Source: Flavobacteriaceae bacterium (lineage in GTDB: Bacteria > Bacteroidota > Bacteroidia > Flavobacteriales > Flavobacteriaceae). Taken from it: a DNA stretch of 64,000 nt. Positions 35,428 to 45,303 of the stretch are shown here, in pieces (position 1 is the first letter of the stretch; every line of letters begins with the position of its first letter). The notes below the pieces were generated by a model that was not told the origin of the DNA, ran no database searches, and saw nothing but the letters and a program-made list of their open reading frames with translations. Where the stretch lies: the NCBI GenBank assembly GCA_013003555.1, contig JABDIV010000046.1:1-64000 (forward strand), read 5' to 3'. Both the position numbers and the translations under genes were made by a program.

Positions 35428-38400
35428 TTATCGAACCAAACTAAAGTGTCCTTTTAAAACCCGGTTTGTGCCGTCCTGTTTAATGAGATTTGCAACAAAC
35501 CAGTAATCTGAAGCCCGCAAATTCTGACCATTAAACTGACCATTCCAGCCATCTGTGGCTGGTGAAATTTCTTTTATTAGTTTCCCATATCTATCGAAGA
35601 TCTTAATTTGCGACCGCGAAGAATAGGTTTGATTCCAGCCTTTAAGATTCCACTTATCATTATAGCCGTCATTGTTTGGTGTGAAGAATTTCGGAAAGCC
35701 CAGCACAAAAACTTCAATCGTGACAATTCCACATCCGTTTTTATCGCGTATAAACAAAAGATGATCTCCCGCACTGACATTCGAAAAATAAGGATCATCC
35801 TGGTAAGGACCATCTGCATCATCAAGGGCAAATTCATAATCGCCGATACCGAGGTTGTTTCCGTTAATCGAAATCGAATTGTTGTTTGAGAAATCCTCTA
35901 CAATAATATCGCCGGGTTGAATATTGGCAACTCCCGATTCCACGACTGTAAAACTTAATGGAAATGACGAGCATCCTTCCGCTGAATAGGCGATGACTGA
36001 ATAAACACCACCCGATTCGATCAATGCGGTTGGTTCCTCACTAATCAACATTCCTGATTCATCCCGCCATTCATATAAATAGTCACCATTCGCATTTATA
36101 GCTTCAAACTGAATCGGTTGCCCATTCAGACAATAAAACTCCTCCTGATCGACATCGAATTCAGGTCTTGGATGAACAGTCAATAAAAGATGGGGGCCGA
36201 TGCCAAAGCACTCACCATTATCATCGCTTTCCACACGCACATACAGAACCTGAGAAAAGGGGGTTTCGTTTATATAAGTTGTTATTTGAGTGATCTCATT
36301 TTGTTCTAATTGAGCATCTTCAAGCGTCCTGAAATAATGTACGGATAAATTTTGCCCGGTCGGAAATTGGTCGATAAAATCCTGAGATGACTCTGAAAGA
36401 TCAAACACGCGCAATCCATCAATCAATGCATCATCATCGCATCCTTCAAGCGTTTGAACATAACCTTCATTGAAGGAAGTGGTCGATACCTGCAATTCCA
36501 AATTTGAAATTCTGTAACAGCCCTGCACATTTTCAACTCGTAAAAAAACCTGATTCCCACTGGAATTGTTATAAGGAGCCGGATCCAGGGTCGATACATT
36601 TTGCTCTGCATCCGCCAGGCTTGCATGATATGTCAAACTCATTTGAGCCAGGTCACCGCTTACAATTAAGGGAACAGCTTCATTTAAATTGAAATCGGTG
36701 AATCCATCCGGATTTCCGTCTTCATCACAATTCTTAAGCACAAACGATGGCATTACGAATGGCAAGTCATCTACGATGATATTAAACATTCCGTCAGAAA
36801 AACAACTGCTTTTTAGGATGTTCTCAATCCTAAAATAAACGACCTGCCCTCCGGGCACGGTATTTAAAAAGTTATCCGGGTTGGAAATTTCGATCAAATA
36901 GCCGGGATCGGAAAAATAACGAAACGAAAAATCAGATGAAGTTGCACCGTTTAACAGCAATGTTTCATTAATTCTAAGATCGAATGCAACTAATCCGTTT
37001 GTATCGTCACCGTCCTCGGCGGTATCACAACTGCGAATGTCTGGAATGTCTTCCGGAATTGAAACAGTATCATATACAATAACTTCAACTTCCAATCGGT
37101 CGAGACTTTCACAACCATTCAAGGTTTGTGTAGCATAATAGGCCCCGTCCATCAATTCATCCGATTCATTCAACGCGGTATTGCTATCGATCGAATCGTA
37201 CCATTGTATTTCGTCTCCGACTGCTGCCAGGTCAGAAACAGTGGCAGTATCCAGATCACAAAAAGATTGCATGGGAGATCCTGATGGTTGACTGGTTTGA
37301 ATGATGGTCAAGGTCACTGGTTCACGGTTTAAACTGATACATCCGTCAAATTCAACCTCGGCATAGTAAGTGGTTGTTATATTGTGCACAGGTGTTGTAA
37401 AGCTATCACCGCTTCCAACAATATTGCCCCCAACCGCGGAATCGTACCAAGTTATTGAGCCCGGGTTTGCTGAAGCTGTAAGAACACCGCTGCCCTCATT
37501 ACAAACCTGGTCGCCAACTGTGCCTGTGACTGAAGGAATGGTCTTTATAGTTGCATAAACAGGAATTCGAAGCCCTGTTTCACATCCATTTACAGAGGCT
37601 AGCGCATAATAGGTCGCTGAGTCGTTTAATACCGGGGTCACAAAACTCGTTCCAGTACCAAGCGGCACACCTCCAACAGTCGTATCGAACCAAAGTACCT
37701 CAGCTGTTGATGCCACAGCCTCTAGGGTTACTGATCCGGGGCCACAACGATCGGCATCGGTTGATTCGACTATACCCGGAACGCTGATCTGTGTGCTCGC
37801 GGAAATATCCACATCAGGATCACCGGGCATTCCGCCAAATTCAATGATAAATCCCTGCGGATAATATGGGTCTGACGGATTGGTAAGCAAATTCGGAAGG
37901 TCATTCCAGGAACCTGGAATTCCAATACCGGGAGCGGTAACATGTGCATAGTCCTCTCCATTCAGATCGTTGGGCTCGCCATTATTCCAGAAGGCGTAAT
38001 TCGGACTTGTACCGGTTATACCTCCTGTCCAAAAAACCGTTCCCGCTTCGGGTCCGGTCATCCATTTCCAGACACCCTCTGTTTCCTGATCACTTCCTCC
38101 AATCCATCCTGTTCCCGGTGCCTGTTCACCAACCATCTGTGCTTCTTCAGCCGAAGATATCGTCACCAAATATCCCTGGAGTCCGAAATAGGTATAGGAT
38201 TCAGCAGCGGTTCTCGCATCGGTCCATGTAATTCCAAGATCTTCAACAAATTGATAATAATGATCGGTCGAAGGCAGGTAATTCGCATCACCAACGGTAA
38301 ATGAAAATTCGCGATCTCCCGTCATAAAGGGTGAGCTATTAGTATATACGACATCGTAAACCGCCGCAATTAGATCAGGGTAACTCACATCGGTACCTCC

Positions 38401-38715
38401 TAAACCTCTTAAGGTCAACTTTCCTTCAACCGGGCTCCAGGTTGATACAATATTAGGATGCGACCCGTTTAGGATAAGCAGGTCTTCGAAGCCATTATAT
38501 CCCGAGGTAATTTGTATATGAAGCGACTCGATTCCCATATCGTCAGGATCGATAATATCAAATGCAGAAACCACATTAATCTGTGTAAGGGGACAATAAA
38601 ACTGGTTACCTTCTGCCTGAATATTAGGGGGAATGTTGACTTGAGCATCAATCCAATTCACAAAGGAAAGTGACAAAATCAATAAGAGGAATCTGTAATA
38701 TTGTTGTACTACCAA
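35428..38715 (-). CDS. Large surface protein with C-type lectin domain, Ig-like repeats and T9SS type B (gliding-associated) tail
   Basis: 1095 residues. Signal peptide to about residue 24 (IDAQ). After a cadherin-like N-terminal region, a C-type lectin domain (about 150-300): HYYQFVEDLGITWTDARTAA, WIGGSDQETEGVWKWM, WNNGEPND, GSWNDLPN. Three Ig-like repeats (about 315-545) share the motif WFDTTVGG...GTGTSFVTPVL...YYA. Several beta repeats follow. The last 90 residues are the CHU_C/T9SS type B domain: KFFTPNNDGYNDKW, IFDRYGKLIKEI, and GHFSLVR at the end. Should be exported by the type IX machinery to the surface; carbohydrate binding is suggested by the lectin fold, with its WND calcium-site residues. 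A terminator-like hairpin lies just upstream. Confidence 0.93.
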   Translation of the reverse strand: MVVQQYYRFLLLILSLSFVNWIDAQVNIPPNIQAEGNQFYCPLTQINVVSAFDIIDPDDMGIESLHIQITSGYNGFEDLLILNGSHPNIVSTWSPVEGKLTLRGLGGTDVSYPDLIAAVYDVVYTNSSPFMTGDREFSFTVGDANYLPSTDHYYQFVEDLGITWTDARTAAESYTYFGLQGYLVTISSAEEAQMVGEQAPGTGWIGGSDQETEGVWKWMTGPEAGTVFWTGGITGTSPNYAFWNNGEPNDLNGEDYAHVTAPGIGIPGSWNDLPNLLTNPSDPYYPQGFIIEFGGMPGDPDVDISASTQISVPGIVESTDADRCGPGSVTLEAVASTAEVLWFDTTVGGVPLGTGTSFVTPVLNDSATYYALASVNGCETGLRIPVYATIKTIPSVTGTVGDQVCNEGSGVLTASANPGSITWYDSAVGGNIVGSGDSFTTPVHNITTTYYAEVEFDGCISLNREPVTLTIIQTSQPSGSPMQSFCDLDTATVSDLAAVGDEIQWYDSIDSNTALNESDELMDGAYYATQTLNGCESLDRLEVEVIVYDTVSIPEDIPDIRSCDTAEDGDDTNGLVAFDLRINETLLLNGATSSDFSFRYFSDPGYLIEISNPDNFLNTVPGGQVVYFRIENILKSSCFSDGMFNIIVDDLPFVMPSFVLKNCDEDGNPDGFTDFNLNEAVPLIVSGDLAQMSLTYHASLADAEQNVSTLDPAPYNNSSGNQVFLRVENVQGCYRISNLELQVSTTSFNEGYVQTLEGCDDDALIDGLRVFDLSESSQDFIDQFPTGQNLSVHYFRTLEDAQLEQNEITQITTYINETPFSQVLYVRVESDDNGECFGIGPHLLLTVHPRPEFDVDQEEFYCLNGQPIQFEAINANGDYLYEWRDESGMLISEEPTALIESGGVYSVIAYSAEGCSSFPLSFTVVESGVANIQPGDIIVEDFSNNNSISINGNNLGIGDYEFALDDADGPYQDDPYFSNVSAGDHLLFIRDKNGCGIVTIEVFVLGFPKFFTPNNDGYNDKWNLKGWNQTYSSRSQIKIFDRYGKLIKEISPATDGWNGQFNGQNLRASDYWFVANLIKQDGTNRVLKGHFSLVR

Positions 38716-38720
38716 GATGG

Positions 38721-38751
38721 AAAAAAATAAGCCCCGGTTTAAATAACGGGG
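38721..38751 (-). terminator. Terminator-like hairpin after the TPR gene
   Basis: On the minus strand CCCCG, AT-rich loop, CGGGG and then CTTATTTTTTT. It lies between the stop of the TPR gene (38788) and the ATG of the lectin gene (38715), so it may end or attenuate transcription into the lectin gene. Confidence 0.5.
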
Positions 38752-38787
38752 AAGGATGAAAATAATAAAAAACGAGCTATTAAAAAA

Positions 38788-40566
38788 CTAGTTGATCGAA
38801 TCTCCTCTTAAAGTTCTGTACTTTTTCCTGGCCTCGACAAAAAAGATACTGTCAGCATGATCGAAAATGATTCGTTCATAATACTGCTGGGCCTTCTCAG
38901 GGATATTAAGTTCATTGACATATAATTCAGCCAACGCATAATAGGCGTCATCGGCCAGAATATCATCTTTATAGTCGGTGATGATTCGCAAATAATTAGC
39001 TTCGGCGCGACTGTAGTCTTTCTTTTTTTCATACAGCTTGGCTTGCATGAGTAAAGCCTGATCGACAATGGTCTCGGTTTTATGAGCATTAAGAATTTGA
39101 TCCAGTAATTGTATGGCCTGTTCGGTTTTGTTTTGATAGGCAAACAGATCGGCTTTGGCATAAAGTTTTAAAGCCGTTTGGGTTGAATCTTCATATTTGT
39201 TATCTGAAATAAGCAGCTTTAAATCAAGGGCATCATTCGCGATGAGTTGTGACGTTGACCCCTTTAATATCTTTAACTGTGATTCGGCCCATTTAAAATC
39301 ACCCTTGTAATAACTGGCCTTGGCGACTTTAAATCGCGCTTCTTGCGAAAGTGTGCTATTTTTCAGGCTTTGCTGAATCTGTGAATAATAGATCAGGGCT
39401 TCGTTGAATTTTTCCCGAAATACAAGAATATCACCTAATTTCATTTTAATCTTGGCCTCCTGGAATTTCGAAAGATTATTGAGTAATGACTCCTTCAGAA
39501 ACAATATGGCTTCAACAGGTTTATTCAACTCGAAGGCGATAAAATTAGCATAGGATAATTGTAAATCCACGGTTTGGGAAACTCGTCCGAATTCTCTAAA
39601 TAAAGTCTGATAGTCATTATCGATTTCATTCAGATCACCGGGATCTGCTTCCTGGGTTCTTAATTCCAGTTTGTTTTTGTGTGCTTCAACTATTGTTTCG
39701 AGGTCAGATGCCTTTTCGATGATGTAATCAAGAATCTCATAAGCGATTTCAGATTCACCATCTTCGATGACGATCAAGGCCAAATCGATAACACCCCTGA
39801 GTGATTCCTGCTGACGATTGAATATTGCTTTTTCCTGGGCAAAGGCTTTGCGATATTCCTTTTGTTGAATAAAAAGCCAGCTCAGAAGTTCATTCCACAT
39901 GATATTGGGCTGCTCCTGTATCTTTTTAAGCAAAACCGTTCGCAGCAATTTGTTATTATCTCCCTGTCCGTCTTCCGAAATATATTCGCTAAAGGAACGC
40001 TTGGCAAAATTTAGATATGTTGTATTCACCTCAATAAAATCGATGTAACTTCTGAACATTTTATCGAGTTTTCCCTGTTCGCCATAAATGCGGGCCAATT
40101 GCATATTGTAGTTGCTTTCTGGTCGCAACTCCATGGCCCGTTCATACACAAGGGCTGCATATCCTATTAATGCTTTATCTTCAAATCTCCTGGCCACATA
40201 ATAGGCATAAATCGGCTTTTGTTCTATGCCTGATCGCGCTTTTTCATAATTCTCCTTTGCGAGGATTTCATTTCCCTTGAGTTGATAATTATAGCCCAGT
40301 TCAACATAATATTGCGGATTGCCGCTTCTTTCGATGATTTCGAATAGCAGTTTTTCCGATTCGTCGAGTTGTTCCAATTGCTGATAAATCTCAACAATCT
40401 TGAAAAAGTAATTGACGTTGCCGAGGTTAGCCTTATACAATTTGTCGTAGGCGATCAAGGCCTTTTCAAATTGCCCATCATCATAATAACTTTTGGCCAC
40501 TTGTTCAGATTGAGCAAAAAGAGCATGCCCGATCAACAGAAGAAAAATAAGTAGTGACGTTCTCAT
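38788..40566 (-). CDS. Exported tetratricopeptide-repeat protein
   Basis: 592 residues. Signal peptide MRTSLLIFLLLIGHALFAQ, then a superhelix of many TPR units (for example YDDGQFEKALIAYDKLYKAN at the start, YSRAEANYLRII and IPEKAQQYYERII near the end). Periplasmic scaffolding is likely. TPR proteins next to T9SS cargo genes are often part of outer-membrane assembly, but nothing here names a partner. Same strand and just upstream of the lectin protein gene. Confidence 0.88.
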   Translation of the reverse strand: MRTSLLIFLLLIGHALFAQSEQVAKSYYDDGQFEKALIAYDKLYKANLGNVNYFFKIVEIYQQLEQLDESEKLLFEIIERSGNPQYYVELGYNYQLKGNEILAKENYEKARSGIEQKPIYAYYVARRFEDKALIGYAALVYERAMELRPESNYNMQLARIYGEQGKLDKMFRSYIDFIEVNTTYLNFAKRSFSEYISEDGQGDNNKLLRTVLLKKIQEQPNIMWNELLSWLFIQQKEYRKAFAQEKAIFNRQQESLRGVIDLALIVIEDGESEIAYEILDYIIEKASDLETIVEAHKNKLELRTQEADPGDLNEIDNDYQTLFREFGRVSQTVDLQLSYANFIAFELNKPVEAILFLKESLLNNLSKFQEAKIKMKLGDILVFREKFNEALIYYSQIQQSLKNSTLSQEARFKVAKASYYKGDFKWAESQLKILKGSTSQLIANDALDLKLLISDNKYEDSTQTALKLYAKADLFAYQNKTEQAIQLLDQILNAHKTETIVDQALLMQAKLYEKKKDYSRAEANYLRIITDYKDDILADDAYYALAELYVNELNIPEKAQQYYERIIFDHADSIFFVEARKKYRTLRGDSIN

Positions 40567-40660
40567 TTCAAGGCTTTTGTTGCATGAATGACTAACGGCA
40601 CTGCATGCGTGATATTGTAAATATACTAAATGCCCGGCATTGCAAATGTGAATGTTTTAA

Positions 40661-40690
40661 TAAAAAAAGCCTGAACGCTTGGTCCAGGCT
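40661..40690 (-). terminator. Rho-independent terminator (minus strand)
   Basis: Minus strand AGCCTG (40690-40685), an 11-base loop, CAGGCT (40673-40668), then a run of seven T. It would end transcripts from the small peptide frame at 40798-40863 and from serS. Confidence 0.65.
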
Positions 40691-40797
40691 TCACCATCCA
40701 AAATAAATGTGCTATTAATCATATTTTAAAAAATGATCCAATTATCCTGTTTGGGTGTTCTTACATATGTTATAAAATCTTGATCCGGGGCAAACGT

Positions 40798-40863
40798 TCA
40801 CAAGACTTCTATCATTACCACAACAAGCGCTATCAATAAAGCAAGTCGTAAAACATTCTTCAT
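40798..40863 (-). CDS. Possible 21-residue single-helix membrane peptide
   Basis: An ATG at 40863 opens a 21-codon frame ending with TGA at 40798. After MKNVLR the peptide is almost wholly hydrophobic (LALLIALVVVMIEVL), one membrane span with a positive N-terminus. It sits alone, with a terminator about 105 bases downstream on the same strand, as expected for a short transcript of its own. No ribosome-binding signal is readable in this phylum. Could be chance; a homologue search in related genomes would decide. Confidence 0.35.
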   Translation of the reverse strand: MKNVLRLALLIALVVVMIEVL

Positions 40864-41019
40864 TTTTTAGTAGGTTAAGAGCGTTTATAAAACGAACTTC
40901 AATAAATTTTTTAACAAATCAAAGAAAAAAAGCAAAAATTCGTTAAACAGCGTATTTTTTTTACACTTTGTCGATAAATACTCGATGATTTACTCTATAA
41001 ATAAAGAATTTACCTACAC

Positions 41020-42291
41020 TTAATTTATGAATTCAAACCCGGTATAGGGGACTAAAACCGACGGGACTTTAATCCCCTTTTCGGTTTGATTATTTTCAAG
41101 AAGTCCTGCAACTACTCTTGGCAAAGCAAGTGAGCTGCCATTCAAGGTATGAACAAGCTGGGATTTACCGTCTGTATTTTTAAAGCGTAGTTTTAAACGG
41201 TTCGCCTGGAAGGTTTCAAAATTTGAGATCGATGATATTTCGAGCCAGCGTTTCTGCGCAGTAGAATAGACTTCAAAGTCATAGGTCAGGGCTGATGTAA
41301 ACCCGAGATCTCCGCCACATAATCGGATAATGCGATAAGGCAGTTCCAATTCATCCATTATTCCCTTGACATGATCAACCATTTCATCCAGGGCTTTGTA
41401 TGAACGATCGGGATGTTCAATTCTCAGGATCTCTACCTTATCGAATTGATGCAGTCGGTTCAAGCCGCGCACATGAGCCCCATAGCTTCCCGCTTCACGA
41501 CGAAAACAAGGTGTATATCCTGTCAATGCCTTAGGGAGTTCGTCCTCCTTTAAAAGATCACCCCTGTAAATATTTGTAGCAGGCACTTCGGCCGTTGGAA
41601 TGAGATATAAATCATCGGCTGTTACATGATACATCTGCCCTTCTTTATCGGGTAATTGACCTGTGCCAAATCCTGAATCACTGTTAACTAAAAGCGGTAC
41701 AAGAACCTCCTGATAACCTGCAGCCGTATTTTTATCGAGGAAATAGCTTATCAGGGCTCGTTGCAATTTAGCACCTTTCCCTTTATAGACAGGAAAGCCT
41801 GCACCCGTAATTTTATTCCCGAGTTCAAAATCGATGATATCGTATTCCTTGGCAAGTTCCCAATGGGGTTTCGCATTGTCACCCAAATCGGGTACATCTC
41901 CAGCTCGGTGAACCTCGAGGTTATCTTCTTCATCTTGTCCATCAGGAACCAGATCATTTGGTACGTTAGGAATATTGTGCAGAAGTTCATTTAAGGTGGT
42001 TGAAGCCTCGTTAAGTTGATCATTAAGCTGTTTACTCTCTTCTTTTAACTGGGTCGTCCTGACTTTTAGGGCATTGGCCTCATCGCCCTTTCCACTTTTG
42101 TACAGTACCCCTATTTCTTTTGATAGACTATTCGACTCAGCCAGCACATTATCGAGTTTAGTCTGCAATTTTCGTCGCTCTTCATCAAAACGTAACACAT
42201 CATCTATCATGGATTTGGCGTCTAGATTTCGCTTGGCCAACCCTTTTATTACTGCTTCGGTGTTTTCACGTATAAATGGAACTTGCAACAT
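41020..42291 (-). CDS. serS: Serine--tRNA ligase
   Basis: 423 residues. Long antiparallel coiled-coil arm (about 25-110) that grips the tRNA variable arm, then the class II catalytic core: motif 2 TPCFRREAGSYG (about 265-276) and motif 3 NGSSLALPRVVAGLLEN near the C-terminus. Loads tRNA-Ser and tRNA-Sec. 23 bases after the HTTM gene; last of the pth-ribF-HTTM-serS run. Confidence 0.98.
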   Translation of the reverse strand: MLQVPFIRENTEAVIKGLAKRNLDAKSMIDDVLRFDEERRKLQTKLDNVLAESNSLSKEIGVLYKSGKGDEANALKVRTTQLKEESKQLNDQLNEASTTLNELLHNIPNVPNDLVPDGQDEEDNLEVHRAGDVPDLGDNAKPHWELAKEYDIIDFELGNKITGAGFPVYKGKGAKLQRALISYFLDKNTAAGYQEVLVPLLVNSDSGFGTGQLPDKEGQMYHVTADDLYLIPTAEVPATNIYRGDLLKEDELPKALTGYTPCFRREAGSYGAHVRGLNRLHQFDKVEILRIEHPDRSYKALDEMVDHVKGIMDELELPYRIIRLCGGDLGFTSALTYDFEVYSTAQKRWLEISSISNFETFQANRLKLRFKNTDGKSQLVHTLNGSSLALPRVVAGLLENNQTEKGIKVPSVLVPYTGFEFIN

Positions 42292-42314
42292 AACTTCAAA
42301 ATTAAGGCGTAAAG

Positions 42315-43652
42315 TTAAGGATTTGAAGCATTATTTTTATCCAAATTCGACGGTAAAATCCAGTCGCTATGTCGAAACGGATCCCATTTTACCGAAGCAA
42401 GATCAACATTAGGATCAATGAGTTTCTGGTATGGTCGTCCGTTTACGCTGACACTACAATTCACATACACGCTCACATCCTGACCTTTCGTCTTATAATC
42501 TGCCTTAAGATGTTGCGCAAACTGCCAAATTATATCGGGTCTTGTGCTGGCTAAGTTTTTTTGTTTCTCGGAAAGGTACTTGGTCATGTTAATATGGGTA
42601 ACCGTATTGGTTTTCGAATCAACCACTCTATAAGAAGCTGTTCCGGAACGTGATCGCAACATCATCCGCCATGATAGCCGGTGGCCTTCCTCAGTCCATA
42701 AAACATTATCCCGAATAAACCAATGTCGCAATGGCAAGGCTATTTGAATCATGAAATAAACAGCGGCCGCTATATAGGCTACATTTCGCAGGGATGGTAA
42801 TTGCATCTTTTGCTCATTAAAAGCCGGTTTTTTCTTCAGAAAAATGGATCTTATCACAGCAGGTGGAAAAAAGAACATACATAGGGCAAGAGACATATAT
42901 GGAAATATCCCAACCTGGAAAACTATAGAATTGAAAAGGTGAAAAAAGATGGATGCCAAAAACGCGAATTTCCGTGTGGGTTTTAAAAGCAGCAGCGGAA
43001 TCACGAGAAGGTCAAATAATAATCCCGAATAGGCGATAAAATAGTGAAACCATTTTTGCTGCATTAAATCACCTATGATATAGTAATGGGCCTTTCCCCG
43101 AAGCAATAATTCAACAACAGAGGTGTCGAGCCAGTCAGGGTACATTTTGGCTATTGATGCATAGGTGTATACGATCCACATCTGCAAAATAAGAATCCAC
43201 GAACACCAATTGGGCATGCTGATCTCTTTGATTTTTGGATTGAATTTTGCATCCAGCGATGCCCATCGATTCGCGGGTAGGATGGCCATGATCATACAAA
43301 GCAAAACCAACAGATAATAGTGGTTGTTATAGGACGACTTTTGCATAAAATATGTACCGGCCCATAAAATAGTATAGGCGATTATACTGAAGCGATACTT
43401 ATAGCCCAGCATTACAAACAGTCCGAACACGCCCATTATAACATAATACACATACATGCCATAGCCCGGCAGCGGTTGCAGCCAATCAAAGCCAATAAAT
43501 GAAAACGTAAATTGCGGATCGATCATGGTACGTTTGACCCATCCTGTTAGTATGGCACCAATAGCTTCAAGGAAGATCAGTAATCCGAAAGCAATTCTAA
43601 AAACTATTAGTGCACTGTTGTCGATATGCCTGAACAAATACCGGTCAATCAT
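42315..43652 (-). CDS. HTTM domain membrane protein (vitamin-K-dependent gamma-carboxylase-like)
   Basis: 445 residues. Horizontally transferred transmembrane (HTTM) domain: about seven membrane spans in residues 15-290, with IAKMYPDWL and FHLFNSIVFQVGIFPY, signatures shared with gamma-glutamyl carboxylase. The C-terminal 130 residues are a soluble domain (SWRMMLRSRSGTASYRVVD). Bacterial members have unknown substrates. It overlaps ribF by 8 bases and precedes serS by 23 bases. Confidence 0.87.
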   Translation of the reverse strand: MIDRYLFRHIDNSALIVFRIAFGLLIFLEAIGAILTGWVKRTMIDPQFTFSFIGFDWLQPLPGYGMYVYYVIMGVFGLFVMLGYKYRFSIIAYTILWAGTYFMQKSSYNNHYYLLVLLCMIMAILPANRWASLDAKFNPKIKEISMPNWCSWILILQMWIVYTYASIAKMYPDWLDTSVVELLLRGKAHYYIIGDLMQQKWFHYFIAYSGLLFDLLVIPLLLLKPTRKFAFLASIFFHLFNSIVFQVGIFPYMSLALCMFFFPPAVIRSIFLKKKPAFNEQKMQLPSLRNVAYIAAAVYFMIQIALPLRHWFIRDNVLWTEEGHRLSWRMMLRSRSGTASYRVVDSKTNTVTHINMTKYLSEKQKNLASTRPDIIWQFAQHLKADYKTKGQDVSVYVNCSVSVNGRPYQKLIDPNVDLASVKWDPFRHSDWILPSNLDKNNASNP

Positions 43653-44580
43653 GGTGCTTTTTGATATACGATCTGGCCATTTTCCGGTCTTTTTTTAATT
43701 GAAGCTTCAAAGCCTCTACCGATTCGAATTTTTGTTCACTACGAATCCAGTTAAGGACTTCAATACGCAGGTCTTCACCATAAATATCGCGATTGAAATC
43801 AAAAAGGTGAATCTCGATATATTGGTCTCCATCAACGTTTACCGTCGGTTTGGTTCCGATATTCATCATACCGTAAACCCTTTTGCCATCAATTTGCGAC
43901 CGGACGACATACACGCCTGGTTTGGGTATCAGTTTGTAATTCTCGGCGATCTGTAGGTTGGCCGTTGGAAATTTTAGTTCTTTGCCCAGTCCCTGACCGT
44001 GAACCACCCGTCCGCTTAACATATAAGGGTGTCCCAGATATCGATTTGCCATTTTCACATTACCCTCTTGAAGGGCATGTCGAATCTTGGTTGAACTCAC
44101 GGCGACTTCATTGATCTCCTGAGCCGAAATTTCAATGACTTCAAAATCAAAATTTTTACCAAATTCCCTGAGATCATCAATGTTCGCAGCTCTATTTCTT
44201 CCAAATCGATGATCATAACCGATGATGAGATGTTTGGTTTTGAGTTTATTTACAAGTAAGTCCTCTACAAATTCAAGCGCCGTTGAGCGAGAGAATTCCG
44301 GTGTGAATTTTTTGATTACAAGATGATCGAGACCCAATGCTTCAAGGCGTTGTGATTTTTCCTCTATGGTATTCAACAATTTGATTTGGGAGTCTTGATG
44401 CAAGACCATTCTGGGATGTGGAAAAAAGGTAAGAACAACCGACTGCAATTGCTCCTCTTTAGCCTTAGCCACAAGTCGTTCGATTATTTTTTTATGTCCG
44501 ATATGAACCCCATCAAATGTTCCGATAGTTACAACTGTACCAGACTCAAAAGCGGACTCTAATGCGCTTGTTATTTTCAA
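43645..44580 (-). CDS. ribF: Bifunctional riboflavin kinase/FAD synthetase
   Basis: 311 residues. N-terminal FAD synthetase with the nucleotidyl-transferase motif GTFDGVHIGHKK (about 20-31). C-terminal flavokinase (about 180-305): GRVVHGQGLGKELKFPTANL at the ATP/Mg site. Makes FMN and then FAD in the cytoplasm. 7 bases after pth; overlaps the HTTM gene by 8. Confidence 0.97.
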   Translation of the reverse strand: MKITSALESAFESGTVVTIGTFDGVHIGHKKIIERLVAKAKEEQLQSVVLTFFPHPRMVLHQDSQIKLLNTIEEKSQRLEALGLDHLVIKKFTPEFSRSTALEFVEDLLVNKLKTKHLIIGYDHRFGRNRAANIDDLREFGKNFDFEVIEISAQEINEVAVSSTKIRHALQEGNVKMANRYLGHPYMLSGRVVHGQGLGKELKFPTANLQIAENYKLIPKPGVYVVRSQIDGKRVYGMMNIGTKPTVNVDGDQYIEIHLFDFNRDIYGEDLRIEVLNWIRSEQKFESVEALKLQLKKDRKMARSYIKKHHD

Positions 44581-44587
44581 TAATTGA

Positions 44588-45211
44588 TTATTTACCGTTA
44601 AATGAATTCATGGTTTCTTTTACGCCCGACAATACAAAGGATCGAATGAGAGCGCAGGATTTATCGAGTCGTTCGGGAAGCTGTTTTTGTTCCTCCTCTG
44701 ACCATGGACTCAGGACATAGTCCACTTGACGACCTTTATTAAACTCATCCGAAATTCCGAAGCGAAACCGGTTATAATTTGTCGTGTTCAACTTGTTTTG
44801 TATATCACTCAGGCCATTATGACCACCATCGCTGCCCTTGGTTTTCAAACGTAAAGAGCCGAACGGAAGATTGAGATCATCGGTAATGATCAAAAGGTTT
44901 TCCAAGGGGATTTTTTCTTTATCGAGCCAATATTTAACAGCTTTACCGCTCAGATTCATATAGGTGCTCGGCTTGAGTAATAGCAACGACCTGCCTTTTA
45001 TCTTTAAGACAGTTTGATCACCCAATTTTTTGGTTTCAAAGATGTTTTCACTGTCTTTAACCAGGTGATCAAGGATTTGAAAACCGATATTATGTCTGGT
45101 TCGGCTATATTCTTCTCCAATATTCCCCAAACCTACGATTAGAAATTTTTTCATTTCTTCTTCTTCATTCGCTTTTTCAAAACCAAATAATTTACTCAAA
45201 AACCTGAACAT
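44588..45211 (-). CDS. pth: Peptidyl-tRNA hydrolase
   Basis: Releases peptides from tRNAs dropped by stalled ribosomes. 207 residues if started at 45211; an internal ATG at 45154 (MKKFLIVGLGNIG) would give the standard 188. Many flavobacterial members carry a short extra N-terminus like this one (FLSKLFGFEKAN), so both are possible. Catalytic region: GNIGEEYSRTRHNIGF with His, PSTYMNLSG with Asn, and DDLNLPFGSLRLK. Operon with ribF. Confidence 0.95.
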   Translation of the reverse strand: MFRFLSKLFGFEKANEEEEMKKFLIVGLGNIGEEYSRTRHNIGFQILDHLVKDSENIFETKKLGDQTVLKIKGRSLLLLKPSTYMNLSGKAVKYWLDKEKIPLENLLIITDDLNLPFGSLRLKTKGSDGGHNGLSDIQNKLNTTNYNRFRFGISDEFNKGRQVDYVLSPWSEEEQKQLPERLDKSCALIRSFVLSGVKETMNSFNGK

Positions 45212-45229
45212 CGCTATGCCGCTTTTGGT

Positions 45230-45281
45230 AAAAATAAAAAAGCATCCTGAAATTCCGAAATGAATCGGAACAAGGATGCTC
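45230..45281 (-). terminator. Rho-independent terminator after rplY
   Basis: Minus strand: AGCATCCT (45280-45273), a 24-base internal part with its own small stem, AGGATGCT (45248-45241), then TTTTTTATTTTT. It closes the prs-rplY operon and separates it from pth. Confidence 0.85.
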
Positions 45282-45303
45282 TTTAATGCAATTCAATACC
45301 TAT

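Larger units (their letters stand above)
40567..41019. other. 453-base intergenic region between serS and the TPR gene
   Basis: AT-rich spacer. It holds a hairpin followed by a T-run on the minus strand (40661-40690), a tiny minus-strand frame for a hydrophobic peptide (40798-40863), and otherwise nothing I can recognise. Both flanking genes run on the minus strand, so the region contains the end of the serS operon and the promoter of the TPR gene. Confidence 0.6.

Noticed and set aside
38715-38788. T9SS core gene in the TPR protein next to the lectin protein
   Set aside because: The TPR protein has no OmpA domain or PorW/SprE-specific motif that I can recognise, so I left it as a general TPR protein.
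43645-44580. FMN riboswitch near ribF
   Set aside because: ribF is internal in an operon, 7 bases after pth; no room or conserved RFN element is visible.
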